A DNA stretch of 64,000 bases from Izhakiella australiensis (GCF_002006995.1 NZ_MRUL01000003.1:124001-188000), one strand, 5' to 3'. Positions 51,755 through 61,131 are shown, counted from the first letter of the stretch. Numbers and translations are program-made. The notes: generated by a model from the letters alone, not told the origin.

Positions 51755-52406
51755 TGTTAATTAACGATTCTGCATTAAGCATACCATGGCGAATAGCGAG
51801 ATGTGTCAGCTCGACATCGCCATTGATATTAAGCTTGCTGAACATACGATAGCGGTAGCTGTTAACAGTTTTAGGGCTAAGATTAAGCTGCTCAGAAATT
51901 TCAGTTACCTTTTGCCCACGCGTAATCATGAGCATGATTTGCAACTCGCGTTCGGAAAGGCAGCTGAAGGGAGATTCCGCTTTATCGGGTTCGATCTGGC
52001 TGAGCGCCATTTGCTGAGCGATGTCGGAGGCGATATAGCGCTGTCCGGCATGAACCGCCCGGATAGCGTTGATCATCTCTTGCGGCGCGGCGCCTTTGCT
52101 TAAATAGCCAGAAGCGCCAGCCTGCATAACTTTCGCCGGCAGCGGATTTTCCGTATGAATGGTCAGCATGATGATACGGGCGTCGGGATTGTAACGCACT
52201 ATTTTACGCGTGGCTTCCAGACCGCCGATGCCGGGCATATTCATGTCCATCAGCACCACGTCCACACGGTTCGCCCGACACCATTTCACCGCGTCCTCGC
52301 CGCAGTTCACCTCACCGGCAACGCGGATACCTTTGATATCTTCCAGTATGCGCCGGATGCCGGCGCGAACTAGCTCATGGTCATCAACAAGAAGAACGCT
52401 GATCAA
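51747..52406 (-). CDS. uvrY: Response regulator UvrY (BarA-UvrY system)
   Basis: A 219-residue NarL-type regulator. The receiver has VDDHE and phospho-Asp in VLMDMNMPG near residue 54; the LuxR-type HTH is [21 protein letters not shown]. Phosphorylated by BarA, it activates the csrB/csrC RNAs that titrate CsrA. The start is a TTG at 52406 with GGAG seven bases upstream, giving MISVLLVDD as in E. coli; an earlier in-frame TTG at 52424 lacks a ribosome site. Confidence 0.95.
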   Translation of the reverse strand: MISVLLVDDHELVRAGIRRILEDIKGIRVAGEVNCGEDAVKWCRANRVDVVLMDMNMPGIGGLEATRKIVRYNPDARIIMLTIHTENPLPAKVMQAGASGYLSKGAAPQEMINAIRAVHAGQRYIASDIAQQMALSQIEPDKAESPFSCLSERELQIMLMITRGQKVTEISEQLNLSPKTVNSYRYRMFSKLNINGDVELTHLAIRHGMLNAESLINSE

Positions 52407-52883
52407 GTAGAACACTCCAGGCAAAAGCAGGCTATAGCCTAAACATCAATCTTACCCTTTTTCCAGAAAGTAATGCACTCAGAAATTCATGGTTATAACG
52501 TTTTTTTTCGCTGAAAGGTCGGCCGCAAAAAAAAGGTTATTTTATTATTACAATTAGTTTCCATTACTTTCCTTCGCCACACTTTTCAGCAGTTAAAAAC
52601 GGCAGATGAAAATAAAAATATATAAAAATCAATAAATTAAATTAAATAAGCTTCGATAATTAACCCACAACTTATCTTGCTTATTACGCTTCGCTTAATT
52701 CATCTTTTTTTGTGCATAATTTATGAAAAATATACACACCGGAACATTTTAGTTTCTATTTGACTGACTTTCATTCGATCTTAAGCACCACGGGTTAGCT
52801 GCTCTGAAGCTTGTGATATACTCGCTTATGCGATTTAGTACAACAAGCCAATGCGCTATAACATCAGGTCTTAAGGAACTTTT
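52407..52883. promoter_or_regulatory. Divergent upstream region of uvrY and yecF
   Basis: About 480 bases, AT-rich in 52490-52760, without a gene. For yecF an extended -10 TGATATACT (TATACT at 52817-52822) is seen with TTAGCT 16 bases upstream. The uvrY promoter must lie on the other strand, but I could not fix it. Confidence 0.5.
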
Positions 52884-53108
52884 ATGATACGCCACGATTT
52901 TACGACTCAGCAGGATGTACAGGCTCTGGCAAACGAGGTCGCCGGTATGAAGGCGCTGGTCACTTTAATCCTGAAAGGCATGGGCCAGGCCGACGCCGGG
53001 AAAGTGATAATCAACATGGAGCGCTATATTAATGACCTCAAAGATCCGGAGCAAGCAGAGGTGCTGAGCACCACGGTTAAGCAGATAAAGCAGGCTTATC
53101 GTCAGTAA
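52884..53108 (+). CDS. yecF: YecF family protein (DUF2594)
   Basis: A 74-residue protein with the E. coli YecF pattern: LANEVAGMKALVTLILKGMGQADAG in the first half and the identical end TVKQIKQAYRQ. The function is unknown. In E. coli yecF lies between uvrY and sdiA; here the same neighbourhood is kept, with two genes added. Confidence 0.95.
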   Translation: MIRHDFTTQQDVQALANEVAGMKALVTLILKGMGQADAGKVIINMERYINDLKDPEQAEVLSTTVKQIKQAYRQ

Positions 53109-53184
53109 GACCCGCCGCGCCCATTGATTTTTCAGCTTCTTTAGGTCAACGTAAAGCGAAACATTGACTGCTAATTGAGAAACA

Positions 53185-53529
53185 ATGGGCCTGTTGCTAA
53201 AAGCGCTGCTTGGCGCCGGCGTGGTACTGCTAATCGGACTGCTATCAAAGACCCGTAACTACTATATCGCCGGGCTTATTCCTCTTTTCCCAACCTTTGC
53301 ACTCATCGCGCATTATATTGTCGGCAGCGAACGCAACCTTGAAGCGCTGCGCAGCACCATCATCTTTGGTATGTGGGCTATCGTTCCCTACTTTGTTTAT
53401 CTGTTTTCACTCTACTGGCTGGCCGGATACTGGCGGCTGCCGCTGGCTCTCACCGGCGCCGTAGGCTGCTGGCTAATCGCAGCCTGGCTGCTGATAACAC
53501 TCTGGGTTAAATGGCACGGGCAGGCTTAG
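53185..53529 (+). CDS. GlpM-like small membrane protein
   Basis: A 114-residue protein with four hydrophobic segments and the GlpM pattern (LLKALLGAGVVLLIGLLSKTRNYYIAGLIPLFPTF-type start). GlpM affects alginate and membrane traits in Pseudomonas, but its activity is unknown. Its stop overlaps that of the converging luxI gene by four bases. Confidence 0.75.
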   Translation: MGLLLKALLGAGVVLLIGLLSKTRNYYIAGLIPLFPTFALIAHYIVGSERNLEALRSTIIFGMWAIVPYFVYLFSLYWLAGYWRLPLALTGAVGCWLIAAWLLITLWVKWHGQA

Positions 53530-54146
53530 CGGTTGCGGCTGCTCCAGTTGACAGAGACCCCCAGCGAAGGCAGCACCTCCTCCGGACTAAAACGGCGCGA
53601 ACCGCGAAATTTTTCACCGAATCTCGGCTGATTAACCGGAATTCTGATAGCAAAAAGATTATCTTCCGACTGGATAATGCCCGCCGTTAGCGGCTCATAG
53701 TCAACCTGACTACGGCTGAACATCTCTTCAAGCATCGGCGTTGCAGCACATATTAACTCTTTCATGCCAGCCTGTTCAGCCAGCTGCAGCGCATGCCAGA
53801 GCAGATGCAAAGGCAGCTGTTCATCAACTTCGATACGGGCAGAAAAACGTGACATTTCCCAAACTGCGGGCGACTGACCGGTCGGATGAAAAACCGTCGG
53901 GTTACCCCCCGTTTGTTTGCGCAAGGGGATCAGTCGTGCGCATCCGCAAATTCCCAGCTGCGAATGCCATGCAATCAGCCAGTTGACCTCGGAACGATCG
54001 AAACGGTCGTACTCCTGGCCGGGCGTATATAATCTTGACGGCACAGACCAGCCTTCGTCGCGGGTAAAGATGCTGTAGCGATAGCTTCCAAGCTCAGCCA
54101 GTAAAGATGAAGGCATATCCTTCTGTCTGGTCTGAATTATTTTCAT
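53526..54146 (-). CDS. Acyl-homoserine-lactone synthase (LuxI family)
   Basis: A 206-residue synthase. All LuxI invariant residues are present: R23, F27, W33, E45, D47, D50, R71, E97 and R100 (in YRYSIF, EGW, EYDRFD, GCARLIP and WEMSRF). It makes AHL from acyl-ACP and S-adenosylmethionine. The start ATG at 54146 has GGGGAG upstream; 12 earlier codons are dropped. The gene follows sdiA on the same strand, with a lux-type box about 100 bases upstream. Confidence 0.93.
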   Translation of the reverse strand: MKIIQTRQKDMPSSLLAELGSYRYSIFTRDEGWSVPSRLYTPGQEYDRFDRSEVNWLIAWHSQLGICGCARLIPLRKQTGGNPTVFHPTGQSPAVWEMSRFSARIEVDEQLPLHLLWHALQLAEQAGMKELICAATPMLEEMFSRSQVDYEPLTAGIIQSEDNLFAIRIPVNQPRFGEKFRGSRRFSPEEVLPSLGVSVNWSSRNR

Positions 54147-54247
54147 TGTACTCCCCTGTCGCCATCCCTTTAAAAGCCGCACCTAACGGCACACTCAGCG
54201 TTGCTTCCTACTTACCGCAGGGTAAACAACCAATCAAGCCAGAAAAA

Positions 54248-54263
54248 CTACCAATTTTGGTAG
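54248..54263. promoter_or_regulatory. lux/rhl-type box upstream of the luxI gene
   Basis: CTACCAATTTTGGTAG is a perfect 7-2-7 inverted repeat that fits the CT-N12-AG consensus of las/rhl/phz boxes. It lies about 100 bases before the luxI ATG and 12 bases before the sdiA stop codon. SdiA bound to AHL would activate luxI from here. Confidence 0.75.
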
Positions 54264-54275
54264 GCTTCGATGATT

Positions 54276-54998
54276 TTATATCAATCCAATAGCAGCGGCA
54301 TAAGAGGCTATTTGCGTTTTGTTTGGCGCATTAAACCTCTTTTGCATGTTTTTTTGGTGAAAATTGACGGTATTTTCCGAGATAGCCAGTATCAGAGATA
54401 TTTCCGCGGAGGTTTTCCCTTCGGCCGTCCATTTAAGTATCTCCAGTTCACGATCGCTTAGCTCCATATTGAGTACGCTCATCGAGGCATCCTCCATGCG
54501 GACCAAAGCGGATAGCGCCAGCTCAGTCAACAGGGGGAGCTTCAGCTCTTCTTCCAATGAGATAGTTTTATTTTTCATGGAATTAGCTGAACTCATAGAG
54601 AGAATACCAATTGTACGACTTTTTGCCATCGACGAGTAGGAAATTCCTGACTTTATTCCATTAGCTTTAATCAGCTCATGCAGATAATGATGACTGGAAA
54701 AAAACGCGTCTTCCCAGCGCAATATTTTTCCCGGCAGCTGACAGGCTTGTACCACTGGATCGAAATGCGAATATTCCTCCTTCAGGTAATGACGGATAAA
54801 ATGTTCGTTATGATTACTGTATATAAAGGTTTTCGGTCTGGTAAAGGGAACGGGCTGGCGAATGAATAACGCAAAGTTATCAAATGCCAGCCACCTCGTC
54901 TCACGCGCGATAATTTTAGTTAATTGCACGATTTCACTGACAGACTGAAAAGCGGTTTGCACTTCAGAGCGCCAACTGAAATAGCTTTCAGATGTCAT
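54276..54998 (-). CDS. sdiA: LuxR-family AHL receptor SdiA
   Basis: A 240-residue regulator, the E. coli SdiA length. The AHL domain has PVPFTRPKTFIYSN near residue 55; the HTH end LKWTAEGKTSAEISLILAISENTVNFHQKNMQKRFNAPNKTQ-type region is nearly that of E. coli SdiA. E. coli has no synthase for it; here luxI lies directly downstream. The start ATG at 54998 has GCGAGGC upstream. The stop lies 129 bases before luxI. Confidence 0.92.
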   Translation of the reverse strand: MTSESYFSWRSEVQTAFQSVSEIVQLTKIIARETRWLAFDNFALFIRQPVPFTRPKTFIYSNHNEHFIRHYLKEEYSHFDPVVQACQLPGKILRWEDAFFSSHHYLHELIKANGIKSGISYSSMAKSRTIGILSMSSANSMKNKTISLEEELKLPLLTELALSALVRMEDASMSVLNMELSDRELEILKWTAEGKTSAEISLILAISENTVNFHQKNMQKRFNAPNKTQIASYAAAIGLI

Positions 54999-55651
54999 TG
55001 ATGCCTCGCCAGCGCGCAATTTTTATTTGCGTCCTGATTATAATTTTGCTTTTGACTGACATAGCAACAGAAAGAATAAAACCGGGATGAAAATAAAAAA
55101 CCAAAAGAAACCAGTCAACAAACCGCCCGCACCAGGCGTGTTATACGCGGGCCGGCAAATCTTACCGCTGTCACATCCCATCGCTGTTATACCACTTCGG
55201 GCGGGCGAAAAGATCGCACATCGTCACATTGTTATGCCACCTATTTGATGCTGCAATAATAGGATTTTCCTGTTTAATATTCAATATTTCTGTTGTATTC
55301 AGACCAGTCATAACTGGCTATTTTTCTGCACTAATTCACCTTCCCTTGCTCATTTCATCAAAAAATATACAGCAAAGATAATTTTAACTTAATGATAAGT
55401 AACAATTGTTTTTGGATTTCAGTAAAGTTTGACTTTTCATCGATAGATTAATATTTAGTGATTACTGGCTAAAAGTGGTCTGCAAAAGACTGCCTTTCAT
55501 TGGTAAAATTTCCTGAAGTGATGATGAAATCATGAGTACAATCACATTATGAAACTTCACTTGCCGGACCTATTTATCAGCCACTATTGTGTTTATAACG
55601 GGCTGAATAATAGACAAAACGTCAGGCTGTCATTTTGATAAGGACATAACT
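54999..55651. promoter_or_regulatory. Long AT-rich intergenic region upstream of sdiA
   Basis: About 650 bases between divergent sdiA and a membrane protein gene. I see no gene on either strand. The region 55240-55650 is clearly AT-rich, with several TAATTT/TTTAAC stretches that could bind H-NS. Regulatory DNA for both genes is likely. Confidence 0.4.
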
Positions 55652-56302
55652 ATGTTGGACAAAGTGGCTATGACATTTTTGCTGCTTGGCGCATGCACCG
55701 CGCTGATGATCGTTAAAGATGCGTTTCGCCGTCCGGCAGCGCCACCAGTGATGAACCTGACCTGGCTGATTACCGGACTTTATATGCCCTTTATTGGTTG
55801 GTTAGCCTGGTGGTATTTTGCTCGCCAGCAGGGCGGGCGAACGGTGTTGTATCCGCATCGTCCAGGCTTGCGCCGGGCGACTGCGGCCGGCGTTTTTACA
55901 TCAACATCGATTACCGCCAGCGGCGGCGTCGCCGGCGCCATGCTGGCGCTGGCCTTGTTGCCGCTCTTGAGTCATGCCCTTCCCAACTCACCGCGTCTTT
56001 GCCATGCGCTATTTTCTTCACTTCTGGCGCTGCTTAGCGGGTTTATTGTACTGACGCTTTACTGGCGGCAGGCTGAGCGATTATCCTGGCTGAGAGCAAT
56101 GTTAAGGACGCTGAAAAGCGGCCTGCTTTCACTGGTTGCCTGGCAACTCGGCATGTTCCTCTATTTTGAGCTGGCGCTGCACTTCGTTTTGCACGGCGCT
56201 GTCGGTCCGTCTCTGCTACCGTGCTGGTTTATGCTGCAGATTGCGTTTTTTACCGGCTTTATTTTTAGCTGGCCGGTCAATAAAGCCCGGCTGGAAAAAT
56301 GA
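55652..56302 (+). CDS. Multi-span membrane protein, possibly DUF4396
   Basis: A 216-residue membrane protein with about six hydrophobic segments. PPVMNLTWLITGLYMPFIGWLAWW near residue 30 and STSITASGGVAGAM near residue 83 recall DUF4396 proteins, often copper- or metal-linked but without proven function. AAGGACA precedes the ATG. It stands alone, divergent from sdiA. Confidence 0.6.
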   Translation: MLDKVAMTFLLLGACTALMIVKDAFRRPAAPPVMNLTWLITGLYMPFIGWLAWWYFARQQGGRTVLYPHRPGLRRATAAGVFTSTSITASGGVAGAMLALALLPLLSHALPNSPRLCHALFSSLLALLSGFIVLTLYWRQAERLSWLRAMLRTLKSGLLSLVAWQLGMFLYFELALHFVLHGAVGPSLLPCWFMLQIAFFTGFIFSWPVNKARLEK

Positions 56303-56672
56303 TGCACACCGGCTGGGTAAAACTTACGCCACCGACCGCTGCGCGGACAATTTCTGGCAACCGGCCCGCAGCGTTGAATAGAGATATCGGCGATCGCCCC
56401 CCTCAACGTCAGAACGTACTCTTTTTGAGCATTCAGCCTGGCCGGACCGGTTTTTTACTGCCATCAAAGTAGCGTTGCGATAATCTTCTCGTCCGGTCGG
56501 TACGGGCTATTAACCGCCGGGCAAAGACGCGACGGCCCTCACGATTGTTAATATTTATTTAGCTATTAACAGGATGTTTACTCTATCGTGTTGCCATTAT
56601 CTGACCGAATATCCATACCAATAAAAGCCAGTAAGCGCTGACACAATGCTATCTACAGGAGCCAAAAACCCT
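56303..56672. promoter_or_regulatory. Intergenic region upstream of cycA
   Basis: About 370 bases without a gene. A GGCCGGACCGGTTTTTT stretch near 56440-56456 may be a weak terminator for the preceding gene. The last 120 bases are AT-rich and should hold the cycA promoter and leader; in E. coli this leader is a target of the GcvB small RNA. Confidence 0.4.
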
Positions 56673-58067
56673 ATGGTTGATCAAAACAAAGCGACTGCCG
56701 ACGAGAACGGCGGCGCAGGAGAACTACGGCGAAACTTGCATAATCGCCATATTCAGCTGATGGCCATCGGCGGAGCCATTGGCACCGGCCTGTTTATGGG
56801 CTCGGGCAAAACGATCAGTATGGCGGGCCCATCAATCATTTTTGTTTATATGATTATTGGCTTCATGCTGTTCTTCGTCATGCGCGCTATGGGCGAACTG
56901 CTGCTCTCAAATCTTGAATATAAATCTTTCAGTGATTTTGCCGCCGACCTGCTCGGTCCATGGGCCGGCTATTTTACCGGCTGGACTTACTGGTTCTGCT
57001 GGGTGGTGACCGGCATTGCCGATATTGTCGCTATCAGCTCCTATTTTCAGCTTTGGTTTCCCGGATTCTCCGTCTGGATGAGCGCCCTGCTATGCATTGT
57101 GGTGTTTCTGACGCTTAATATCGTAACCGTTAAGCTGTTTGGCGAAATGGAGTTCTGGTTTGCGATTATCAAAATCGTTGCCATCGTAGCGCTAATCGTC
57201 ACCGGCATCGTGTTGGTCTTCATGCATTATCCCTCGCCCGGCGGCGCCCATGCGGCGCTCAGCAATATTTGGGATCGCGGCGGCTGGTTTCCAAAGGGCA
57301 TCAGCGGATTCTTTGCCGGCTTCCAGATAGCCGTGTTTGCCTTCGTCGGTATTGAGCTGGTCGGCACCGCCGCGGCGGAAACGCGCGATCCGCGTAAAGT
57401 ATTGCCACGCGCGATTAACGCGATCCCCCTGCGGGTAATCATGTTCTACGTCTGCGCGCTGATCGTTATCATGGCGGTTACCCCTTGGGATCAGGTGGTT
57501 GCCGATCGCAGTCCCTTTGTTGAAATGTTTGTGCTGATCGGGCTGCCAGCAGCCGCCAGTATCGTCAATTTTGTGGTGCTGACCTCTGCGGCCTCCTCGG
57601 CTAATAGCGGGATATTTTCTACCAGCCGCATGCTTTATGGCCTGGCGCAGCAGGACGTAGCCCACCCCTTGTTTGGTAAACTCTCACCGCGCGCGGTGCC
57701 TACGAACGGATTGTTTTTCTCCTGCCTGTGCTTACTGGGCGGCGTTGCGCTGATTTACCTGATTCCCAATGTGATGACGGTATTTACCCTGGTTACCACC
57801 GTTTCGGCAATTTTGTTCATGTTTGTCTGGACCATTATTCTTTGCTCTTATCTGGTTTATCGTAAGCGCCGTCCGGAACAACATGCAGCGTCGGTGTATA
57901 AAATGCCGCTTGGCAAAATTATGTGCTGGGTTGTCATGGCCTTCTTCGTTTTCATCCTGGTGCTGTTAACGCTTCAGCAAGACACGCGTCAGGCATTGAT
58001 GGTCACCCCTTTATGGTTTGTCATCCTGGCCTTTGGCTGGATGATGCGTCGCCGTCGGCACGGCTGA
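56673..58067 (+). CDS. cycA: D-serine/D-alanine/glycine:H+ symporter
   Basis: A 464-residue amino acid permease with 12 hydrophobic segments. LRRNLHNRHIQLMAIGGAIGTGLFMGSGK-type start, FFAGFQIAVFAFVGIELVG and SSANSGIFSTSRM match E. coli CycA almost residue for residue. It imports glycine, D-alanine, D-serine and D-cycloserine. The ATG at 56673 (MVDQNK) agrees with the E. coli start and has AGGAG upstream; an ATG nine codons earlier is possible. Confidence 0.95.
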   Translation: MVDQNKATADENGGAGELRRNLHNRHIQLMAIGGAIGTGLFMGSGKTISMAGPSIIFVYMIIGFMLFFVMRAMGELLLSNLEYKSFSDFAADLLGPWAGYFTGWTYWFCWVVTGIADIVAISSYFQLWFPGFSVWMSALLCIVVFLTLNIVTVKLFGEMEFWFAIIKIVAIVALIVTGIVLVFMHYPSPGGAHAALSNIWDRGGWFPKGISGFFAGFQIAVFAFVGIELVGTAAAETRDPRKVLPRAINAIPLRVIMFYVCALIVIMAVTPWDQVVADRSPFVEMFVLIGLPAAASIVNFVVLTSAASSANSGIFSTSRMLYGLAQQDVAHPLFGKLSPRAVPTNGLFFSCLCLLGGVALIYLIPNVMTVFTLVTTVSAILFMFVWTIILCSYLVYRKRRPEQHAASVYKMPLGKIMCWVVMAFFVFILVLLTLQQDTRQALMVTPLWFVILAFGWMMRRRRHG

Positions 58068-58075
58068 TAAAGGGC

Positions 58076-58100
58076 TACGGGCCGGAATATCCGGCCCGTA
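58076..58100. terminator. Bidirectional terminator between cycA and the hydrolase gene
   Basis: TACGGGCCGG-AATAT-CCGGCCCGTA is a ten-pair hairpin between two converging genes, overlapping the area just past both stops. Confidence 0.85.
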
Positions 58101-58101
58101 T

Positions 58102-59082
58102 TCAGAAACGCGTTATTAATTTCCGCCACGCTTTGGCTAGCGGCGGTCGATTAAATGGCAAACGTGACGGGACAACCGTCGAATTATGCAAAGGCTCAGG
58201 ACCCAGGTCGAAAGTAAAGCTATAGTGTGGTTCCTCCCCCATCCGCAGGTCGGTGATATACACCCGGCCATTCAGCTTCTTCATAGAAAAAAAGCCGTGG
58301 CTAAACCATGCGACACGATCAACATGCCAATTGCCTTGCAGGCGGCTGAACAGCGCCATATCACGCGGATAAGATTTGAATTCTATGGCCTTATGCGGAT
58401 GCAATAATGAGAAGTAAGCTTCACTGTACTGATTTCCCTGCATCCGCAGCAGTCGCCATTGCAGCGTGTTTAAGGGAGTTGGCGTCACCAACAGCGGCGC
58501 TGGCTTTTCTCCTGCTGCCGCCAGCTGCTGGCTCACATGCTCTCTGACCCAGCTTTGCGCTGCGACGCTCCAGGCGAGATAAAGGCATCCCAGGGTTAGT
58601 CCTAGTGCATTACTGCGTATCCCGGCGCGTCCACGCAACCATAATGCACAGATCCCCCCCACCAGCAGCGGCAACGTAAATAAAGGGTCGATAATAAAAA
58701 TGCTGCCGATAGCAAAGGGCCGGTCGGTAAAAGGCAACCCAAGCTGGGTTCCGTATACGGTAAAAACATCAAGCAGAGGATGCGTAATCAGCACCAGCCA
58801 AACCGCCAGCCACCAGCGGCCAAAAAGTGAAGGCTGATGTTTGCACAGCGTTATCAAACCAGCGATCAGCGGTGAAAATAACGTCAGCCAGAACAGCGAA
58901 TGACTATTGGTGCGGTGCAGCGTCATATTGCGAATGGCGTCGCCATGATCGATAAACACATCCAAATCAGGCAGGGTGCCACAAACAGCGCCAACCACCG
59001 CAGCCTGCCAGAGCGGAATTTTCCTGCCGGCAACCGCCATGCTGACTGAAGCACCCAGCACTAACTGTGAAACGGAATCCAT
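58102..59082 (-). CDS. Membrane-bound metal-dependent hydrolase (YdjM/DUF457 family)
   Basis: A 326-residue inner-membrane protein. The family metal ligands appear in GTLPDLDVFIDHGD, LHRTNSHSLFWL and THPLLDVFTVYG, as in YdjM-like proteins, which are often LexA-controlled in E. coli. The C-terminal 130 residues are a soluble extension. The substrate is unknown. The ATG at 59082 starts MDSVSQLVLGA. Confidence 0.85.
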   Translation of the reverse strand: MDSVSQLVLGASVSMAVAGRKIPLWQAAVVGAVCGTLPDLDVFIDHGDAIRNMTLHRTNSHSLFWLTLFSPLIAGLITLCKHQPSLFGRWWLAVWLVLITHPLLDVFTVYGTQLGLPFTDRPFAIGSIFIIDPLFTLPLLVGGICALWLRGRAGIRSNALGLTLGCLYLAWSVAAQSWVREHVSQQLAAAGEKPAPLLVTPTPLNTLQWRLLRMQGNQYSEAYFSLLHPHKAIEFKSYPRDMALFSRLQGNWHVDRVAWFSHGFFSMKKLNGRVYITDLRMGEEPHYSFTFDLGPEPLHNSTVVPSRLPFNRPPLAKAWRKLITRF

Positions 59083-59106
59083 ATATTTCCCCGGATAGTC
59101 AGCCGC

Positions 59107-59754
59107 TCAGCGAACGCGGATGCCTTCAATAATCATGCGCTGGACGTTCTCAACGGTTTCAGCAAAAAACTGGCTGTCTTCAAGACCGCGACCGGTAATC
59201 GCTGTCACCTGGCTGGCAAAATCAGCATAGTGCTGCGTTGCGGCCCAGAGCATAAAAATTAAATGATGCGGCGCTATAGCCGCTAATTTCCCTTCGTCTA
59301 CCCAGCGCGCAATAATCGCCGATTTCTCATTGACTAATGCTTTGAGATTCTCCTCCAGCTCCTGTTTCAGCAGCGGAGCGCCTTGTATCATTTCCATACA
59401 AAACAGCCGCGACGCCTGCGGGTTGTCGCGGGAAACTTCAAGTTTCAGCTGAATATAGTGACGGATCGCCTCCAGCGGATCCTGCTGATAACTGAGCGCT
59501 TTTAACGGTGCCAGCCAGATGCTGAGAAGATCCTGCAGCACGGCGAGGTAAAGCGCTGTTTTAGAGGGAAAATAGTAAAGCAGATTAGTTTTTGACACCT
59601 CCGCCTGCTCAGCGACCTTATCCAGACTGGTACCGTGAAAACCATACTGAGAAAACAGGCTGAGCGCGGATTGCAGAATAGCCGCACGTTTTGCGGCTAC
59701 AGCATGTGAGCGGCGTGACGCCCTGCCAATCGAATGCTTGTGGTTTGAATTCAC
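59107..59754 (-). CDS. rutR: TetR-family pyrimidine regulator RutR
   Basis: A 215-residue regulator. The HTH SLFSQYGFHGTSLDKVAEQAEVSKTNLLYYFPSK-type region, KLEVSRDNPQASRLFCMEM and a VENVQRMIIEGIR end match E. coli RutR. RutR senses uracil and thymine and controls rut, carAB and other genes. The start is a GTG at 59754 with AGGGAG upstream; the longer frame starts without similarity. No rutA-G genes are in view between it and ymdF, where E. coli has them. Confidence 0.9.
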   Translation of the reverse strand: MNSNHKHSIGRASRRSHAVAAKRAAILQSALSLFSQYGFHGTSLDKVAEQAEVSKTNLLYYFPSKTALYLAVLQDLLSIWLAPLKALSYQQDPLEAIRHYIQLKLEVSRDNPQASRLFCMEMIQGAPLLKQELEENLKALVNEKSAIIARWVDEGKLAAIAPHHLIFMLWAATQHYADFASQVTAITGRGLEDSQFFAETVENVQRMIIEGIRVR

Positions 59755-59964
59755 CCCGTTCTCCCTGCCGTAGCCAGACTGGCGCGATAATAGCAAACCC
59801 TGACAAAGTTACCTAATCAGATGAAATTTGCGGCAAAAATGTTAAATTTTCTGCCAACGACGTCATGGATTAACTATTAAGTAAAACGGATGGGAGTGCA
59901 TAACGAATGGCAGTCAGCCCCAGGGCAAGGCTAACGGATAAGTAGTAAAGATAGCTAAAATTAA

Positions 59965-59986
59965 CCGCCGGACAGCACACCGGCGG
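59965..59986 (-). terminator. Terminator after ymdF
   Basis: On the minus strand CCGCCGG-TGTGCTGT-CCGGCGG is followed by TTAATTTT. It lies 26 bases past the stop of the small stress gene. Confidence 0.8.
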
Positions 59987-60011
59987 ATTCAGGCATTGCT
60001 ATGCAGCTTGC

Positions 60012-60188
60012 CTATTTGTCATTTCGGTTTGCACGGCTATTTCGACCGCCTTTTTCGCCAGCTTCCGATGCCCGCTGCGGATCGTTTTTAAAGTTGCCGC
60101 CGCTTACCTTTCCTCCTTTACGGCCAGCTTCCGCCGCTCTTTCACGGTTTTCAGCGAAATTGCCAGCACCACCACGATGTTGCGCCAT
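60012..60188 (-). CDS. ymdF: Small KGG-motif stress protein (YmdF/YciG family)
   Basis: A 58-codon gene. The product has the repeated motif of con-10/KGG stress proteins: AQHRGGAGNFAENRERAAEAGRKGG and GGNFKNDPQRASEAGEKGG (two halves, both ending in GRKGG/GEKGG). E. coli ymdF lies beside wrbA in the same way. GGAGG sits six bases before the ATG at 60188; a second ATG directly upstream overlaps. These proteins are usually sigma-S controlled and of unknown action. Confidence 0.9.
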   Translation of the reverse strand: MAQHRGGAGNFAENRERAAEAGRKGGKVSGGNFKNDPQRASEAGEKGGRNSRANRNDK

Positions 60189-60511
60189 CATTCACCTCCG
60201 GATAGTTAAGGAATCATTGTTGTTTATGCGGAGGAAACCAGATTTACCTGAGACCACCGCATGGCATATTTGCGCACAAGCGCGTTTGCCACTCGATAAT
60301 CATAGTGTAAACCAAGCAATATGCGGCTCCGGCCAGAGGAAAAAATGGCAATCCGGAGGGTAAGTCATCCTGATATCAGGGAAAATAACTTCAAAAAAAC
60401 TTATATTTAATGTGCATTCTGCTGGCAAAAAATGCCCTGAGTCAGGCAGTTTTAGCTCACTCTTCTATACTTAATCACGGCGCTATTTTAAACAGGAACA
60501 TGGAGTGAATC
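60189..60511. promoter_or_regulatory. Divergent promoter region of ymdF and wrbA, with sigma-S -10
   Basis: TCTATACTTAA, with CTATACT at 60465-60471, matches the sigma-S -10 consensus (KCTAYACTTAA) perfectly and lies 41 bases before the wrbA ATG. wrbA is RpoS-dependent in E. coli. On the other strand TTTACACTATGAT (near 60305) could serve ymdF. I see no gene here. Confidence 0.75.
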
Positions 60512-61111
60512 ATGGCTAAATTGCTGGTGCTTTATTATTCGATGTATGGACATATTGAAACAATGGCAAATGCCGTGGCTGAAGGAGCAAAGCGCGTTAA
60601 GGGAGTCGAAGTGACCATCAGACGCGTACCTGAAACGATGAATGCTGAACGTTTCGCCCAGGTCGGCGGTAAAACGGATCAGGCCGCGCAGGAGGCGACC
60701 CCGGAAGAGCTTACGCAATATGACGCAATTATCTTTGGTACCCCTACCCGCTTTGGCAATATGAGCGGGCAGATGCGTACCTTTCTCGACCGCACTGGCA
60801 GATTGTGGGCGTCGGGGGCGCTTTACGGTAAGCTGGCGAGCGTTTTTTCCTCAACCGGCACCGGCGGCGGTCAGGAACATACCATCTCTTCTACCTGGAC
60901 GACCCTCGCCCATCACGGCATGGTGATCGTCCCAATCGGCTATGCAGCTAAAGAACTTTTCGATATTTCTCAGGTTCGGGGCGGTACGCCTTACGGCGCA
61001 ACCACCCTGGCCGGAGCCGATGGATCCCGCCAGCCCACGGAAACCGAGCTGAACATTGCCCGCTATCAGGGTGAGCATGTGGCTGGGCTGGCGCTGAAAC
61101 TTAACGGATAA
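60512..61111 (+). CDS. wrbA: NAD(P)H:quinone oxidoreductase WrbA
   Basis: A 199-residue flavodoxin-like enzyme. The FMN phosphate loop [12 protein letters not shown] lies at residues 7-18, and [20 protein letters not shown] and [11 protein letters not shown] complete the WrbA signature. It reduces quinones by two electrons in stress defence. GGAGTG precedes the ATG. yccJ follows after 20 bases. Confidence 0.97.
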   Translation: MAKLLVLYYSMYGHIETMANAVAEGAKRVKGVEVTIRRVPETMNAERFAQVGGKTDQAAQEATPEELTQYDAIIFGTPTRFGNMSGQMRTFLDRTGRLWASGALYGKLASVFSSTGTGGGQEHTISSTWTTLAHHGMVIVPIGYAAKELFDISQVRGGTPYGATTLAGADGSRQPTETELNIARYQGEHVAGLALKLNG

Positions 61112-61131
61112 ATATAACGGGAGAATTAAAT

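Noticed and set aside
50954-51760. A 268-codon plus-strand frame over uvrC
   Set aside because: uvrC is complete and conserved on the other strand; the long antisense frame is a by-product of codon bias.
60001-60363. A 120-codon plus-strand frame
   Set aside because: It is the opposite strand of the ymdF-type gene, has no ribosome site and no family features.
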